Assembly: GCF_900217795.1 (NCBI RefSeq)
Contig: NZ_OBMQ01000004.1
Coordinates: forward strand, 62,001 to 126,000
DNA: 64,000 bases
Reading direction: 5' to 3'
Source: Ureibacillus xyleni
GTDB taxonomy: Bacteria > Bacillota > Bacilli > Bacillales_A > Planococcaceae
How positions within the stretch are numbered: the stretch's first letter is position 1; each line of letters opens with the position of its first letter. The position numbers were made by a program, and so were the translations under genes. The notes beneath the pieces were generated by a model, which saw nothing but the letters and a program-made list of their open reading frames with translations, was not told the DNA's origin and did not search any database. Positions 17,698 to 26,696 of the stretch are shown one piece after another.

Positions 17698-18287
17698 AGT
17701 TAAAATTCTCCCCTAAGATTTTGTATAATAGTAAATTTTTTGTTATGACTTAAGTTATTGTACTGCATTAGAATTAAAAAAAATGTCGGTTTGTGAATAA
17801 ATCAACTAAGTTCATAAATTTGTCACAAATTGCATATTTTAATGACCAAAATAAATATCACTCGAATTTTGACCTTTATAAAGTATGAAAAAACACGGTA
17901 TTTATCTATTATTTATAAGTTCTTGAAATAATCAAGTCTTGTTTTTTTAATGACCAAAGCGAAATTCAATCTGTCACAAAATGCATTTCAACTTTCGACA
18001 GCTTATCGAAAAATGACGAATTCTACAAATCGAAGGAAAAATTAAAATCGATAGAGAAGGAAAGATTTTTATTACTTATTCTTTGAAAAGTTATAGCTAT
18101 ATAGTTCTAAAAGAGGGTGAAAAAAGTGTCCCTATTTCGTGACGCCTAAAATTACTTAGATTATTAAACTCTTATGATGTATCGATTATGTTTTATAGCA
18201 ATAATTGAATGTTACTGGTTATAGTTTGGAAGTTTGGTATTAAAAAATGGTATGATAATATGAACATAATATAGAAAGAAGGATTTT
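17698..18287. other. Long AT-rich intergenic region with repeated boxes
   Basis: These 590 bp hold no convincing gene. Two elements occur twice: TGTCACAAATTGCAT (17821-17835) versus TGTCACAAAATGCAT (17972-17986), and TTTTAATGACCAAA at 17837-17850 and 17945-17958, in swapped order. A TTCGACA (17994-18000) is an exact reverse-strand Spo0A-box core. A possible 7- to 10-codon reading frame at 18117-18149 is too short to claim. Confidence 0.5.
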
Positions 18288-18962
18288 ATGAATCATACGA
18301 TGAAAAGAATTGCATTGTATGTAGTTGGTTTATTTTTTTTAGCAATTGGAATTGCTTTTTCTATACAAGCTGCACTAGGCGTTTCCCCAGTTTCTTCATT
18401 AGCATATGCTTTTGCCCTCGTAACAGGGATGTCAGTTGGTCTCATGACGGTAGTGGCAAATATGATTTTTATCATTATGCAAGTTATCTTTACAAAAAAA
18501 ATTAATTTAAGAGAATTCGGTTTGCAATTGCTTGTTGCATTTTTGTTTGGCTTTTATATGGATTTTGCGCTATTTTTAGTACGTCTTTTACCAACACCTG
18601 AAACCATATTTATGCGAAGTATTTTTTTGATTATTAGTTTATTCATTGTGGGAATTGGATTACTAGGCTATTTTAATGCGAAACTCCCATTAATGCCGTA
18701 TGATGCATTAACATATGCAATTAGTGACAAATTTCAAATGCCTTTTCCGAAAGCAAAAATTACGAGTGATTTAATAAATGTTTGTTTATCACTCGTTATT
18801 TGTTTAATTTTTATTCACTCATTCGGCTCTGTTGGGATTGGTACATTGATTGCTGCGTACTTTATTGGCAAAATTTTAGGAGTCTTAATGAAAAGATACA
18901 AAGATTTACTGCAAGATTGGATTAATCGAAATGGGCATGAAGAGAGTACTACGGAAGTGTAA
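18288..18962 (+). CDS. YczE/YyaS/YitT-family membrane protein
   Basis: A 224-residue integral membrane protein with about five to six hydrophobic helices. The N-terminal FFLAIGIAFSIQAALGVSP and the later LPLMPYDALTYAIS are typical of the YczE-like group. Function is unclear; B. subtilis YczE affects surfactin production. AAGAAGGA precedes the ATG. The SRPBCC gene follows after 35 bp. Confidence 0.8.
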   Translation: MNHTMKRIALYVVGLFFLAIGIAFSIQAALGVSPVSSLAYAFALVTGMSVGLMTVVANMIFIIMQVIFTKKINLREFGLQLLVAFLFGFYMDFALFLVRLLPTPETIFMRSIFLIISLFIVGIGLLGYFNAKLPLMPYDALTYAISDKFQMPFPKAKITSDLINVCLSLVICLIFIHSFGSVGIGTLIAAYFIGKILGVLMKRYKDLLQDWINRNGHEESTTEV

Positions 18963-18997
18963 GTCTTAAACAACAATTTTTTTTGGAGGGTTGCTGT

Positions 18998-19444
18998 GTG
19001 AAATCTTGGACAAAGGAAATTGAAATTAACGCACCGATTGAAAAGGTTTGGAAGTTATTTAATGGATCATTTGAGGATATGCAAAAAATGATGCCTCAAG
19101 TAATAAGTCACGAACCCATACATGTAACCGAAGAAAAGATTGGAACGATTTATCGTCAACAATATCGCGAAGGAAAACGTATTCAAGAGTATGATGTAGA
19201 AACGTTAGATTTTTTCGATACGCCGAATGAAAAAAGGTTAAAGGTTGGATTTAATATTGCACAAATGTTTGACATTACTGCACTTTACGAATTAAAGAAA
19301 ACGGACAATAATACTACTCACTTTGTGTACACAACGACAAACGAGCCTTTAAAACCAATCTTAAAACTATTGCTAAAATTTTCCTCAAATAAAGTAGTCG
19401 TAGAGTTTGTTGAAAGAGTAAAAAAAGTGGCTGAAACTGAGTAA
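18998..19444 (+). CDS. SRPBCC (START/Bet v1-like) family protein
   Basis: About 148 residues. The N-terminal EIEINAPIEKVWKLFNG is the classic start of polyketide-cyclase/SRPBCC proteins that bind hydrophobic ligands; a C-terminal helix follows. GTG at 18998 is chosen because TTTGGAGGG lies at 18982-18990. The ligand is unknown. Confidence 0.75.
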   Translation: MKSWTKEIEINAPIEKVWKLFNGSFEDMQKMMPQVISHEPIHVTEEKIGTIYRQQYREGKRIQEYDVETLDFFDTPNEKRLKVGFNIAQMFDITALYELKKTDNNTTHFVYTTTNEPLKPILKLLLKFSSNKVVVEFVERVKKVAETE

Positions 19445-19466
19445 CCATGAACAACCAAATATAATT

Positions 19467-19503
19467 GTGCGGCTTACATCAAGTTAGCCGCATTCTGTTT
19501 TAT
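19467..19503. terminator. Terminator between SRPBCC and the convergent gene
   Basis: Stem TGCGGCT / AGCCGCA with a T-rich plus-side tail. It probably serves both convergent genes. Confidence 0.55.
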
Positions 19504-20024
19504 TACCGAACTTCCAATGTATTTTGACTGTTTGTTTCAAATAATGTATTCATCTCTTCCATTTCTATAGACAGTTCATCTACCATGCTAATAAACTTTA
19601 ATCGAAATTGTTCAAAGGATTGCTGGTCATCTTCTGTTGGCGCATTATATAGCAATTGAAGCGTCTCCTTTAATGATACAATCTGGTTCAAAATATTCTT
19701 TTTTAATTCTATAGATTGATCCGTTTTAACTTCATTTAATAACACATTATCTTCTACTTGTTGAAGTGTTTCTTGTAAATTAATATTTTCCTCACTCCCA
19801 TCTTCAATAAAATACCACTCTGAAAAGGTGAAGGCATACAATTCATCAACAGCTTGATTAAAATGATCAAAACAATCTTTCGAAACGGGGAAAAATTCAT
19901 CATTTAAAAATTGTTGGAAATTTATAAACTCCTGTTCTTCTTTATTGTTTATCGAAAAATCTCCAAAAAAGTAAATTGCCAAGATCCCCACAATTACAGC
20001 TCCAAAAATAATAAAATTCTTCAT
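19503..20024 (-). CDS. Membrane-anchored protein of unknown function
   Basis: A 173-residue protein with one N-terminal membrane segment (FIIFGAVIVGILAIYFFG, about 4-21) and an acidic, probably helical extracytoplasmic domain with no Cys. The ATG at 20024 follows TAAGGAG. It is divergent from yqhH. The family is not recognised. Confidence 0.65.
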   Translation of the reverse strand: MKNFIIFGAVIVGILAIYFFGDFSINNKEEQEFINFQQFLNDEFFPVSKDCFDHFNQAVDELYAFTFSEWYFIEDGSEENINLQETLQQVEDNVLLNEVKTDQSIELKKNILNQIVSLKETLQLLYNAPTEDDQQSFEQFRLKFISMVDELSIEMEEMNTLFETNSQNTLEVR

Positions 20025-20098
20025 AATGAAATACTCCTTACGAATTGTTAAAAAAAGCATGCGTACCTTTCCATATTTAATACAATGAATTCGCGCAT

Positions 20099-20158
20099 GT
20101 ACCTATTAAAAAATTTTAGAATTATATGTTTTACGATTTTGGACAATCTAATAGGTAC
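20099..20158. repeat. Perfect 10-bp inverted repeat upstream of yqhH
   Basis: GTACCTATTA (20099-20108) and TAATAGGTAC (20149-20158) are exact inverted repeats 40 bp apart. The right arm ends about 10 bp before the yqhH ribosome site. It could be a regulator-binding pair or a leader hairpin. Confidence 0.55.
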
Positions 20159-20177
20159 AAAAAGCGAGGTGACATCA

Positions 20178-21701
20178 TTGATTATTGAAAGGTCGTCAAA
20201 TTGGCGAGAGGATTTTATAGAACGAGTTGACAATGATGGTCCGTGGGATAGTTGGACTCTATATAAAATGAGCTATGAAGTAGAAAAAATGAATTTGATA
20301 CCTGAATTTTCAGGGTTACAAGCACCAAAGTTTTTAACAAATCTTCAATTGTTACCACATCAAGTAGAAGCTGCCCAAACTGTTATTGAAAAAATGAATG
20401 GGAAAGCGATATTAGCTGATGAAGTTGGTCTCGGGAAAACAATTGAAGCTGGTTTAATTATGAAAGAATATATGATTCGAGGACTTGTAAAAAAGGCACT
20501 AATTCTAGTTCCTGCTTCCCTTCAAAATCAATGGGTGACAGAACTGAATGTACGCTTTTTCATCCCTGCAATTAGTTATCGAAAAAATACTCCAATCGAA
20601 CAATACGATGTCGTTGTCATGAGTATGGATACTGCGAAGAAAAGTCCTCACCGTGAAAAAATTTATGAACAAGATTATGACATGATTATCATTGATGAGG
20701 CACACAAACTGAAAAATCATAAAACTCAAATCTATGAATTTGTTCAAAGCTTGAAGAAAAAGTTTTGTTTACTGTTAACAGCTACACCTATTCAAAATGA
20801 TGTGTTTGAAATCTTCTATCTTGTTTCGTTATTGAAACCTGGCCATTTAGGTAACTATGAGACGTTCCAAGAATCCTTTGCACAAACAAAACGTAGCATT
20901 GAAGGAGAAAAGTATTTAAAAGAACTTGTTAATCAAGTAATGGTCAGAAATCGCCGATCAGATACTGGAATTGAATGGACGAATCGACAAGTTCAAACAA
21001 TTCCTATTCAATATACAAAAGAAGAACGGGAAGTATACGACATGCTTTGTGAGTTGAAATCTGTTTCTTCCGTATTTTCTAGCTCATTTACAATGGTTAC
21101 GCTGTTAAAAGAAATGTGCAGTAGTAAAGAGGCAACCTTTTTAACTCTCAATAAAATGCTACAAAAATGCATTACAAAAGAAGAGATAGATTATATTGAG
21201 CAAATTATCGAGAAATTAATGAAACTAGAAATTAATGCGAAAGCTGAAAAAGTACTAGAAATTATTGAAAAAGCAAATGATAAAGTGATTATTTTTACCG
21301 AATACCGGGCAACACAAAGCTACTTGCAATGGTATTTGTATACAAAAGGAATATCGAGTGTGCTGTTTAACGGAAAGTATAGCAAGAGTAAACGAGATTG
21401 GGTAAAACAATTATTTAGAGAACGTGATCAAGTATTAATCGCAACGGAATCCGGTGGGGAAGGGATTAACCTTCAATTTTGCCACCATGTCATTAACTAT
21501 GATTTACCATGGAATCCAATGAAGCTCGAACAACGGATTGGACGTGTCCATCGTCTAGGGCAAGAAGAAGACGTGCATATTTACAATTTGGCAATAGAAA
21601 ACACGATAGAGCAAAAAATCCTCGACTTATTAAATGACAAAATCGACGTATTCGAAAAAGTAGTTGGCGATTTAGATGATATTTTAGAGAAAAAAGCATA
21701 A
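20178..21701 (+). CDS. yqhH: SNF2-family helicase-like ATPase, YqhH-like
   Basis: About 507 residues. The motifs run in order: DEVGLGKT Walker A (about 82-89), DEAH (about 174), LTATPIQN (motif III), and ATESGGEGINLQFC and QRIGRVHRLGQ (motifs V-VI). These identify a compact RapA/SNF2-type double-stranded DNA translocase without extra domains. The start is TTG at 20178 (GCGAGGTGA upstream); GTG at 20169 is an alternative. It is followed by yqhG as in B. subtilis. The biological role is unknown. Confidence 0.85.
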   Translation: MIIERSSNWREDFIERVDNDGPWDSWTLYKMSYEVEKMNLIPEFSGLQAPKFLTNLQLLPHQVEAAQTVIEKMNGKAILADEVGLGKTIEAGLIMKEYMIRGLVKKALILVPASLQNQWVTELNVRFFIPAISYRKNTPIEQYDVVVMSMDTAKKSPHREKIYEQDYDMIIIDEAHKLKNHKTQIYEFVQSLKKKFCLLLTATPIQNDVFEIFYLVSLLKPGHLGNYETFQESFAQTKRSIEGEKYLKELVNQVMVRNRRSDTGIEWTNRQVQTIPIQYTKEEREVYDMLCELKSVSSVFSSSFTMVTLLKEMCSSKEATFLTLNKMLQKCITKEEIDYIEQIIEKLMKLEINAKAEKVLEIIEKANDKVIIFTEYRATQSYLQWYLYTKGISSVLFNGKYSKSKRDWVKQLFRERDQVLIATESGGEGINLQFCHHVINYDLPWNPMKLEQRIGRVHRLGQEEDVHIYNLAIENTIEQKILDLLNDKIDVFEKVVGDLDDILEKKA

Positions 21702-21735
21702 TTGTATTTAAAAATATAGAAAGGAGGCCATCATT

Positions 21736-22515
21736 ATGTATGCATCACAAGTTCACGATTATTTACGAACGTTTTTTACAGAAACAAATTGTGAAATTGT
21801 TTCAGATGAAGGATTTCAGTTAACTGTGCAATTAACGATCGATATGGACAAAAAAATAATGAATCGTCCATTTTATTGGCAATACATCGAAGCGACAGAT
21901 AGTGAACCTAATCCTACACGTCTAATGTTAATTACAGACCGAACCCGGATACAAAATCAGTTTGTAGGAGAAGTCATCCATTTTGGTTCAGGTCGACTAA
22001 ACCAAATTTTCAAAGCGACAAAAGAGCTCGGGTCCTTTGTTCAAATGTATGAAGATGTTGCAGGTACAGATAACCAAACAACATTAACACCATATTTTTG
22101 TGTTAACTATAAAGTTTCGTACTACTGTGATCAAACAAAGGAAAAAATTCATTCATTAGGTATTAACTTAATCAATGGCGATATTGAAGATAACTTCCAC
22201 GAATCTATTTGCAATTTAAATTTACAGAGCAATATACCAGAAAAAGCTTTTTGTTTACAATATATTATTAAACCAAGTAGGGCTTTGGAACGTTTAGATA
22301 TGATGATACAAAACATCATCACGCAAGATGATCACTCCTGGGCTGAGGAAGCAAAAAACAGGTGGGAAAAGGAATTAGAAGTATTAAATTATTTTTATAA
22401 AGATACAGAAGAAAAACCAGAAGTATACGAAATCGAGAAAAAGGGGTTAGAAGAAAGATTTAATCCAAGAATTAAAGTTGAAATTATTAATGGTGGTATT
22501 TTTTATTTAAAATAG
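21736..22515 (+). CDS. yqhG: YqhG family protein
   Basis: A 259-residue soluble protein; the VHDYLRTFF start and the RPFYWQYIEATDSEPNP segment match my memory of B. subtilis YqhG. The neighbouring yqhH order supports this. There is no catalytic motif. It starts at ATG after AAGGAGG, 34 bp after yqhH, so the two are co-transcribed. Confidence 0.8.
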   Translation: MYASQVHDYLRTFFTETNCEIVSDEGFQLTVQLTIDMDKKIMNRPFYWQYIEATDSEPNPTRLMLITDRTRIQNQFVGEVIHFGSGRLNQIFKATKELGSFVQMYEDVAGTDNQTTLTPYFCVNYKVSYYCDQTKEKIHSLGINLINGDIEDNFHESICNLNLQSNIPEKAFCLQYIIKPSRALERLDMMIQNIITQDDHSWAEEAKNRWEKELEVLNYFYKDTEEKPEVYEIEKKGLEERFNPRIKVEIINGGIFYLK

Positions 22516-22529
22516 CTATACGCGTGTTA

Positions 22530-22560
22530 GGAGTCTCTTTTACGGAGATTCCTCTTTTTT
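22530..22560 (+). terminator. Terminator of yqhHG
   Basis: Stem GGAGTCTC / GAGATTCC followed by a T run. Confidence 0.8.
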
Positions 22561-22667
22561 GATTATGAAAAAAATACTCCTTAATAATTTTATTTTTAAA
22601 AATTGAATAGAAAGGAGAGGTAATTGGCTAATTTGATAGTAAAGAAGCACTTAAAGGAGAAAGGATT

Positions 22668-23477
22668 ATGAGAAAAAATTACATCTTTGCTTATTTAACG
22701 TTTGCAGTTGTTCTAGCACTTGTAGCTTATTTTACAATGGACACAACAGAACAAGCACCAGTTGAAAGTGAGGAACAACTAACAGTAAATTGGTCTTATG
22801 AAGGTGAAAATGGTCCAGCGCAATGGGTGAATGTAAATGCTGATTATGAAGCATGTGGAAAAGGAGAATTACAATCACCAATTAATATTGAAATTTCGAA
22901 TACAGCAAAAGAAGAACTTGATGAACAGATAAAATTAAATTACGAAGAAGCACTTTTTGAAATTGAAAACAATGGACATACGATTGAGGCTAATTCCACA
23001 ACTCAAGATAATTCCTTAATGATTGACGATGAAGAATATAAATTAACGGGGATTCATTTCCATTCCCCGAGTGAACATCAAATCAATGGGCAGTATTTCG
23101 ACATGGAGGCGCATTTATTCCACGAATCAAAGGATGGAGAACTTGCTATTATCGGATTATTTATTGAAAGTGGAAAAGAAAATAAACAATTAGCTGAAAT
23201 GTGGGCAAATATGCCAAAAGATGGAACAGAAGCAGTGAAAGTATTAAAGAATCCAATTAATTTAGAACAGCTTCTACCAGAAGAGAAAAACGTTTATCAG
23301 TATGTTGGTTCTCTAACGGCACCACCTTGTACAGAAGGGGTAAATTGGTTTGTATTAGAGCAACCAATTGAAATGTCAAACGAGCAAATTAATCAATTTA
23401 GCTCAATCTTCTTACAAAACAATCGTCCAATTCAACAATTAAATAATCGTGATGTATTTAAAATTGAATTAGATTAA
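22668..23477 (+). CDS. Alpha-class carbonic anhydrase, exported
   Basis: A 269-residue enzyme converting CO2 and water to bicarbonate. An N-terminal hydrophobic signal or anchor (about 5-24) is followed by the alpha-CA domain. Zinc ligands are the two His in IHFHSPSEH and the His in EAHLFHE. QSPINI and SLTAPPCTEGVNWFV are class signatures, and Cys in YEACGKG and APPCTEG fit the usual disulfide. It is probably membrane-anchored on the outside, where the disulfide makes sense. AAAGGAGAAAGG precedes the ATG. Confidence 0.93.
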   Translation: MRKNYIFAYLTFAVVLALVAYFTMDTTEQAPVESEEQLTVNWSYEGENGPAQWVNVNADYEACGKGELQSPINIEISNTAKEELDEQIKLNYEEALFEIENNGHTIEANSTTQDNSLMIDDEEYKLTGIHFHSPSEHQINGQYFDMEAHLFHESKDGELAIIGLFIESGKENKQLAEMWANMPKDGTEAVKVLKNPINLEQLLPEEKNVYQYVGSLTAPPCTEGVNWFVLEQPIEMSNEQINQFSSIFLQNNRPIQQLNNRDVFKIELD

Positions 23478-23481
23478 GAAA

Positions 23482-23518
23482 AATGCGATTAGGTTAAAAC
23501 AACCTAATCGCATTAGTT
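23482..23518. terminator. Bidirectional terminator
   Basis: Perfect 14-bp stem (AATGCGATTAGGTT / AACCTAATCGCATT) between the convergent carbonic anhydrase and CBS-ACT genes. Confidence 0.85.
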
Positions 23519-23522
23519 TTGA

Positions 23523-24167
23523 TTACGAAAACCTTTCATTATTAAATATTTCAACATCAATAAGTTGGGCACCTACTTTATGAAGTTGAGATTCAATTTC
23601 TTTTACAGTTTTTGAATCGGCGCCTTTTGCTAACGTAATAATAACACGACGTAAATACCATTTATCATCATCAATGGCGAACACACCATGAACACCTGAC
23701 TTTTTCTTAATCATCGTAAGAATTTTAACTAAAATTCCTTCCGTATCAGGTAAGGCAATGGTTAATGCACAACTACCATTTTTATATCCCCATGCTTCTT
23801 CAAGCAGTTCGAACACTTTTGAATGAGTTAATATCCCCACAAAGTTCTTTTCTTCATCAACGACAGCAAGATAGGGAAGTCTTTTAATGGAGAAAAATAT
23901 TTCAAAATAAGAACTTTCTTCATCAATGGTCCCATCTTGATCAACCGCTAACTGAGAAATGGCAATCTCTTCATTTCCGTGCTCAAGAAGATGCTCTAGG
24001 ATATCTACTTTATATGCATTTCCTAAAAATTTCTTTCCTTCTTTATCTAGAACAGGAATACATCTATATCCAGATTCATTTAACAATTTTAACACTTGCG
24101 TACAGGAATCAGTTTCTTTACACCAAATGACTTCATTTTTCTTTACATATCTTTGTTTTACAATCAC
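23523..24167 (-). CDS. CBS-pair plus ACT domain protein (CbpA-like)
   Basis: A 214-residue protein with two CBS motifs (about 5-60 and 75-130) and a C-terminal ACT-like domain (about 138-210). This layout resembles proteins annotated as the cyclic-di-AMP binding protein CbpA in Gram-positives. The ligand is inferred and not readable from sequence; AMP or c-di-AMP are candidates. The start is GTG at 24167 after AAAGGACG. Confidence 0.7.
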   Translation of the reverse strand: MIVKQRYVKKNEVIWCKETDSCTQVLKLLNESGYRCIPVLDKEGKKFLGNAYKVDILEHLLEHGNEEIAISQLAVDQDGTIDEESSYFEIFFSIKRLPYLAVVDEEKNFVGILTHSKVFELLEEAWGYKNGSCALTIALPDTEGILVKILTMIKKKSGVHGVFAIDDDKWYLRRVIITLAKGADSKTVKEIESQLHKVGAQLIDVEIFNNERFS

Positions 24168-24364
24168 TTATTTTTCGTCCTTTCCAAGAAATTCAGATGC
24201 ATTCGAATTTTTATGCATAGAATTTCAATCTATTTTTAGAATATGAACACACTTAATTAGATATTCATAATAAAATGTATAAATTCAAACAAAATGCAAA
24301 AAATATGACCACACAATCCGGTTAGTTGTGTGTATCGTACTAAAAATCAATAGGAGGTTATAAC

Positions 24365-24730
24365 ATGGGAATCATTTATAGGCTTGCATTAGTATTAGCC
24401 ATTATCGGTGCAATTAATTGGGGACTTATCGGCCTGTTCCAATTCGATCTAGTAGCTACGTTATTTGGTGGGCAAGAAACGTTTCTTTCAAGAACAGTGT
24501 ATAGTCTTGTTGGCTTAAGTGGTCTTTTATGTATACCACTGTTATTTAGAGCTTTTGAAGAGGAAGATGCACAAACTGTCAACAATCGTGAAACGAATTC
24601 TTATACAAATATGAATTACCAAACAGAATTTGGTGAAGAGAACGATTTTACAGAAGAACAAAGAAAGCGTGCACTTGAGTTATACAGCAATGATGACGAT
24701 CGAAATAACAACAATACAACTAATTCATAA
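24365..24730 (+). CDS. DUF378 domain membrane protein
   Basis: 121 residues. The first 65 form two membrane helices with the DUF378 signature AIIGAINWGLIGLFQFDLVA; the rest is a hydrophilic tail rich in Asn, Asp and Glu. Function unknown. AGGAGG precedes the ATG. Confidence 0.85.
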   Translation: MGIIYRLALVLAIIGAINWGLIGLFQFDLVATLFGGQETFLSRTVYSLVGLSGLLCIPLLFRAFEEEDAQTVNNRETNSYTNMNYQTEFGEENDFTEEQRKRALELYSNDDDRNNNNTTNS

Positions 24731-24736
24731 AATTAA

Positions 24737-24770
24737 TCGACGGTGACGATGTTTTCACCGTCGACTTTTT
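24737..24770 (+). terminator. Terminator of the DUF378 gene
   Basis: Stem TCGACGGTGA / TCACCGTCGA followed by CTTTTT. Confidence 0.88.
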
Positions 24771-24870
24771 GTTGTTGATATTCGAATGAACCAATTATAT
24801 CAAAAATTGGAAAATACAACATATGTTATGCTCGAGAAATATATGCAAACGTTAGCCCTAACGAGAAAGA

Positions 24871-24901
24871 GGGTGTCTCAAAAATGATTTTTCAGACACC
24901 C
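24871..24901 (-). terminator. Terminator of the secreted repeat-protein gene
   Basis: Stem GGGTGTCT / AGACACCC extended by A/T pairs, directly downstream of the minus-strand gene. The tail is only moderately T-rich. Confidence 0.65.
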
Positions 24902-24908
24902 CTTATGG

Positions 24909-25541
24909 TTATTTTGTTAGTTTGTCATATTTTTTAGGGAAAGGAACACCAATTTTTTCAAATTCAGCTTTTGCTTCATTTACGCGCTCTTTTACCTTTT
25001 CTTTTGTTTCTTCATCTAATTTTGTAAAAGTTTCATACAATCGATCTTTTGGCATTTCAACCCCAAACTCAGCTAATTTCTCTTTAGCTTGTTCCTCGGA
25101 GATCTTTCCTTCTTTCATTTGTTTAAATATTTCCTTAGCTTGTTTTTTCTTATCTGCATCTAAATTCTCAAAAACTTTACAACCGTTTTTGTCATTTTTA
25201 GGATCAACACCGAGTTCAGCTAGTTTTTTGTCTGCTTCTTCTTTTGTTAATTTACCTTCTTCAAGTTGTTGAATGATCGTCTTAACTTGTTCCTTTGTTT
25301 TGTCATCGAGATTTGCCATAAACTCATGTTTATGATGAGGTGGTTTTAATCCCCATTTTTCTAGATCAGCTTTTAGTCCACCTAAAATTTCGTTCACTTT
25401 TTGCTTTTTTTCGTCGTCGAGGTTGTCATATGTTTCATGGAAGCTTTCCTGAGCCAAAATTAGAGGCGCTTGTGTACCGACAATACCAAAAGCTAAAATT
25501 AGTGTCATTAAGTACATCCATAGTTTATTTTTTTCCTTCAT
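24909..25541 (-). CDS. Secreted protein with four helical repeats
   Basis: A 210-residue protein with a signal peptide (about 1-30, ending near ILAQES). It has four repeats of about 40 residues built on F-x-x-L-D-x-x-x-K-x-x-V-x-x-I, two of them ending in GKLTKEEADKKLAELGV and GKISEEQAKEKLAEFGV. The repeats are Lys/Glu-rich and likely helical. One Cys is present. No known family is recognised; it could be a surface or spore-associated helical-repeat protein. Confidence 0.7.
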   Translation of the reverse strand: MKEKNKLWMYLMTLILAFGIVGTQAPLILAQESFHETYDNLDDEKKQKVNEILGGLKADLEKWGLKPPHHKHEFMANLDDKTKEQVKTIIQQLEEGKLTKEEADKKLAELGVDPKNDKNGCKVFENLDADKKKQAKEIFKQMKEGKISEEQAKEKLAEFGVEMPKDRLYETFTKLDEETKEKVKERVNEAKAEFEKIGVPFPKKYDKLTK

Positions 25542-25726
25542 AATTCAATACTCCTTTCATCTTCTATTCGAATATATATTTCCCGTTTTTTAAAATTCCA
25601 TTAGTCTATTTGAATTGAATTCTTGCATAAAGTGATTCTATATCCGTTTTCGAAAAAGGTTAAATTTCCACCAATTAGGTAAAAATGGAAATGTGTATCC
25701 AAAAATTTAAAAAGAGTGGTGGCTAA

Positions 25727-26140
25727 ATGAGTTTTCTTGTTGTAGTAGTCATTTTGATGGCTATACTTACATTTACATTGAACATTATTGGAAGAAAAAT
25801 TTCTTATAGTTATATCCTATATACACCTGCAATTGTATTAAGTGTTGGAGTTTGTCTTTATTTAGGTAAACTTTTTACTGCTTCAACAATGATTGATTTA
25901 TTGATATTAAGTATTCTTTTGATTGTATGGATTTTTGCCATAATAGAAACAATTATAATCGATGTGTTTGAACAGGGTCGCGAAATGAAAGAAGACGTTC
26001 AATACTTAGGGAAAAAATTAGTAAACTATTTTAAATTGGATGTTGAACCAAAACATCCTAAATATGAACCCCATATTTCAATAGAAGAAGAGCCTATAGA
26101 AATGGCAGAAAATAGAATGGAAAAGGTGACACAAAAGTGA
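25727..26140 (+). CDS. Membrane protein of unknown function
   Basis: A 137-residue protein with three hydrophobic helices in the first 90 residues and an acidic cytoplasmic tail. AGTGGTGG precedes the ATG. Its stop overlaps the GTG start of the HAD gene (GTGA), so the two are translationally coupled. Confidence 0.7.
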   Translation: MSFLVVVVILMAILTFTLNIIGRKISYSYILYTPAIVLSVGVCLYLGKLFTASTMIDLLILSILLIVWIFAIIETIIIDVFEQGREMKEDVQYLGKKLVNYFKLDVEPKHPKYEPHISIEEEPIEMAENRMEKVTQK

Positions 26141-26673
26141 AGAAAGCAGTATTTTTAGATCGAGATGGAGTAATTAACGAAGTACTAACGGCTCGCGTAA
26201 AATTTGTTAATAAAAAAAGTGACTTATATTTTTTGCCGGGGGTAGCAGAAGCAATTAAAAAGCTAAATGCTGTTTTTGATTATATTTTCGTCGTGACCAA
26301 TCAAGGAGGAGTAGGGCTTGGGTTTATGAAGGAAACTCAGCTTGTGAAAATTCATGAACATATGGTAAGTGAATTGAAAAAAGAAGGGGCTATCATACAT
26401 GATGTGGCTTATTGTGCCCATAAGCCAAAAGCTGGATGTCAATGTCGAAAGCCTGGAAGTAAGATGATTGAAGATCTTGCAAAAAAATATGATGTCGATC
26501 TTTCAAAATCCTATATGGTGGGAGATACGGATACGGATATAATGGCAGGGAAAAAAGCAGGGACAAAGTGTGTCTATTTAGGGGATTCGGACAGGTTAGC
26601 TGATGCAGTTTTTCCTAATTTACAACTTGCTGCTGATTGGATTATTGAAGATACAAAAAACACCATTGAATAA
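26137..26673 (+). CDS. HAD-IIIA sugar phosphatase, GmhB-like
   Basis: A 178-residue phosphatase. HAD motifs are FLDRDGVIN (nucleophile Asp and acid/base Asp), VTNQ, and GDTDTDIMAG. The CAHKPKAGCQCRKPG loop holds the zinc ligands of the GmhB-type (D,D-heptose 1,7-bisphosphate phosphatase) subgroup; here a histidinol-phosphate-like or sugar-phosphate substrate is equally possible. The start is GTG, coupled to the upstream membrane protein gene. Its stop codon is in the loop of the following terminator. Confidence 0.85.
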   Translation: MKKAVFLDRDGVINEVLTARVKFVNKKSDLYFLPGVAEAIKKLNAVFDYIFVVTNQGGVGLGFMKETQLVKIHEHMVSELKKEGAIIHDVAYCAHKPKAGCQCRKPGSKMIEDLAKKYDVDLSKSYMVGDTDTDIMAGKKAGTKCVYLGDSDRLADAVFPNLQLAADWIIEDTKNTIE

Positions 26674-26690
26674 ATTTCAATGGTGTTCAT
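26659..26690. terminator. Bidirectional terminator
   Basis: Stem AACACCATTGAA / TTCAATGGTGTT with a T run on the minus strand and an AT-rich plus side. It contains the HAD stop codon in its loop. Confidence 0.8.
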
Positions 26691-26696
26691 TTAATT

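Noticed and set aside
18117-18149. Tiny 7- to 10-codon frame with a GAGGG site upstream of the YczE-like gene
   Set aside because: Too short to support without conservation data.
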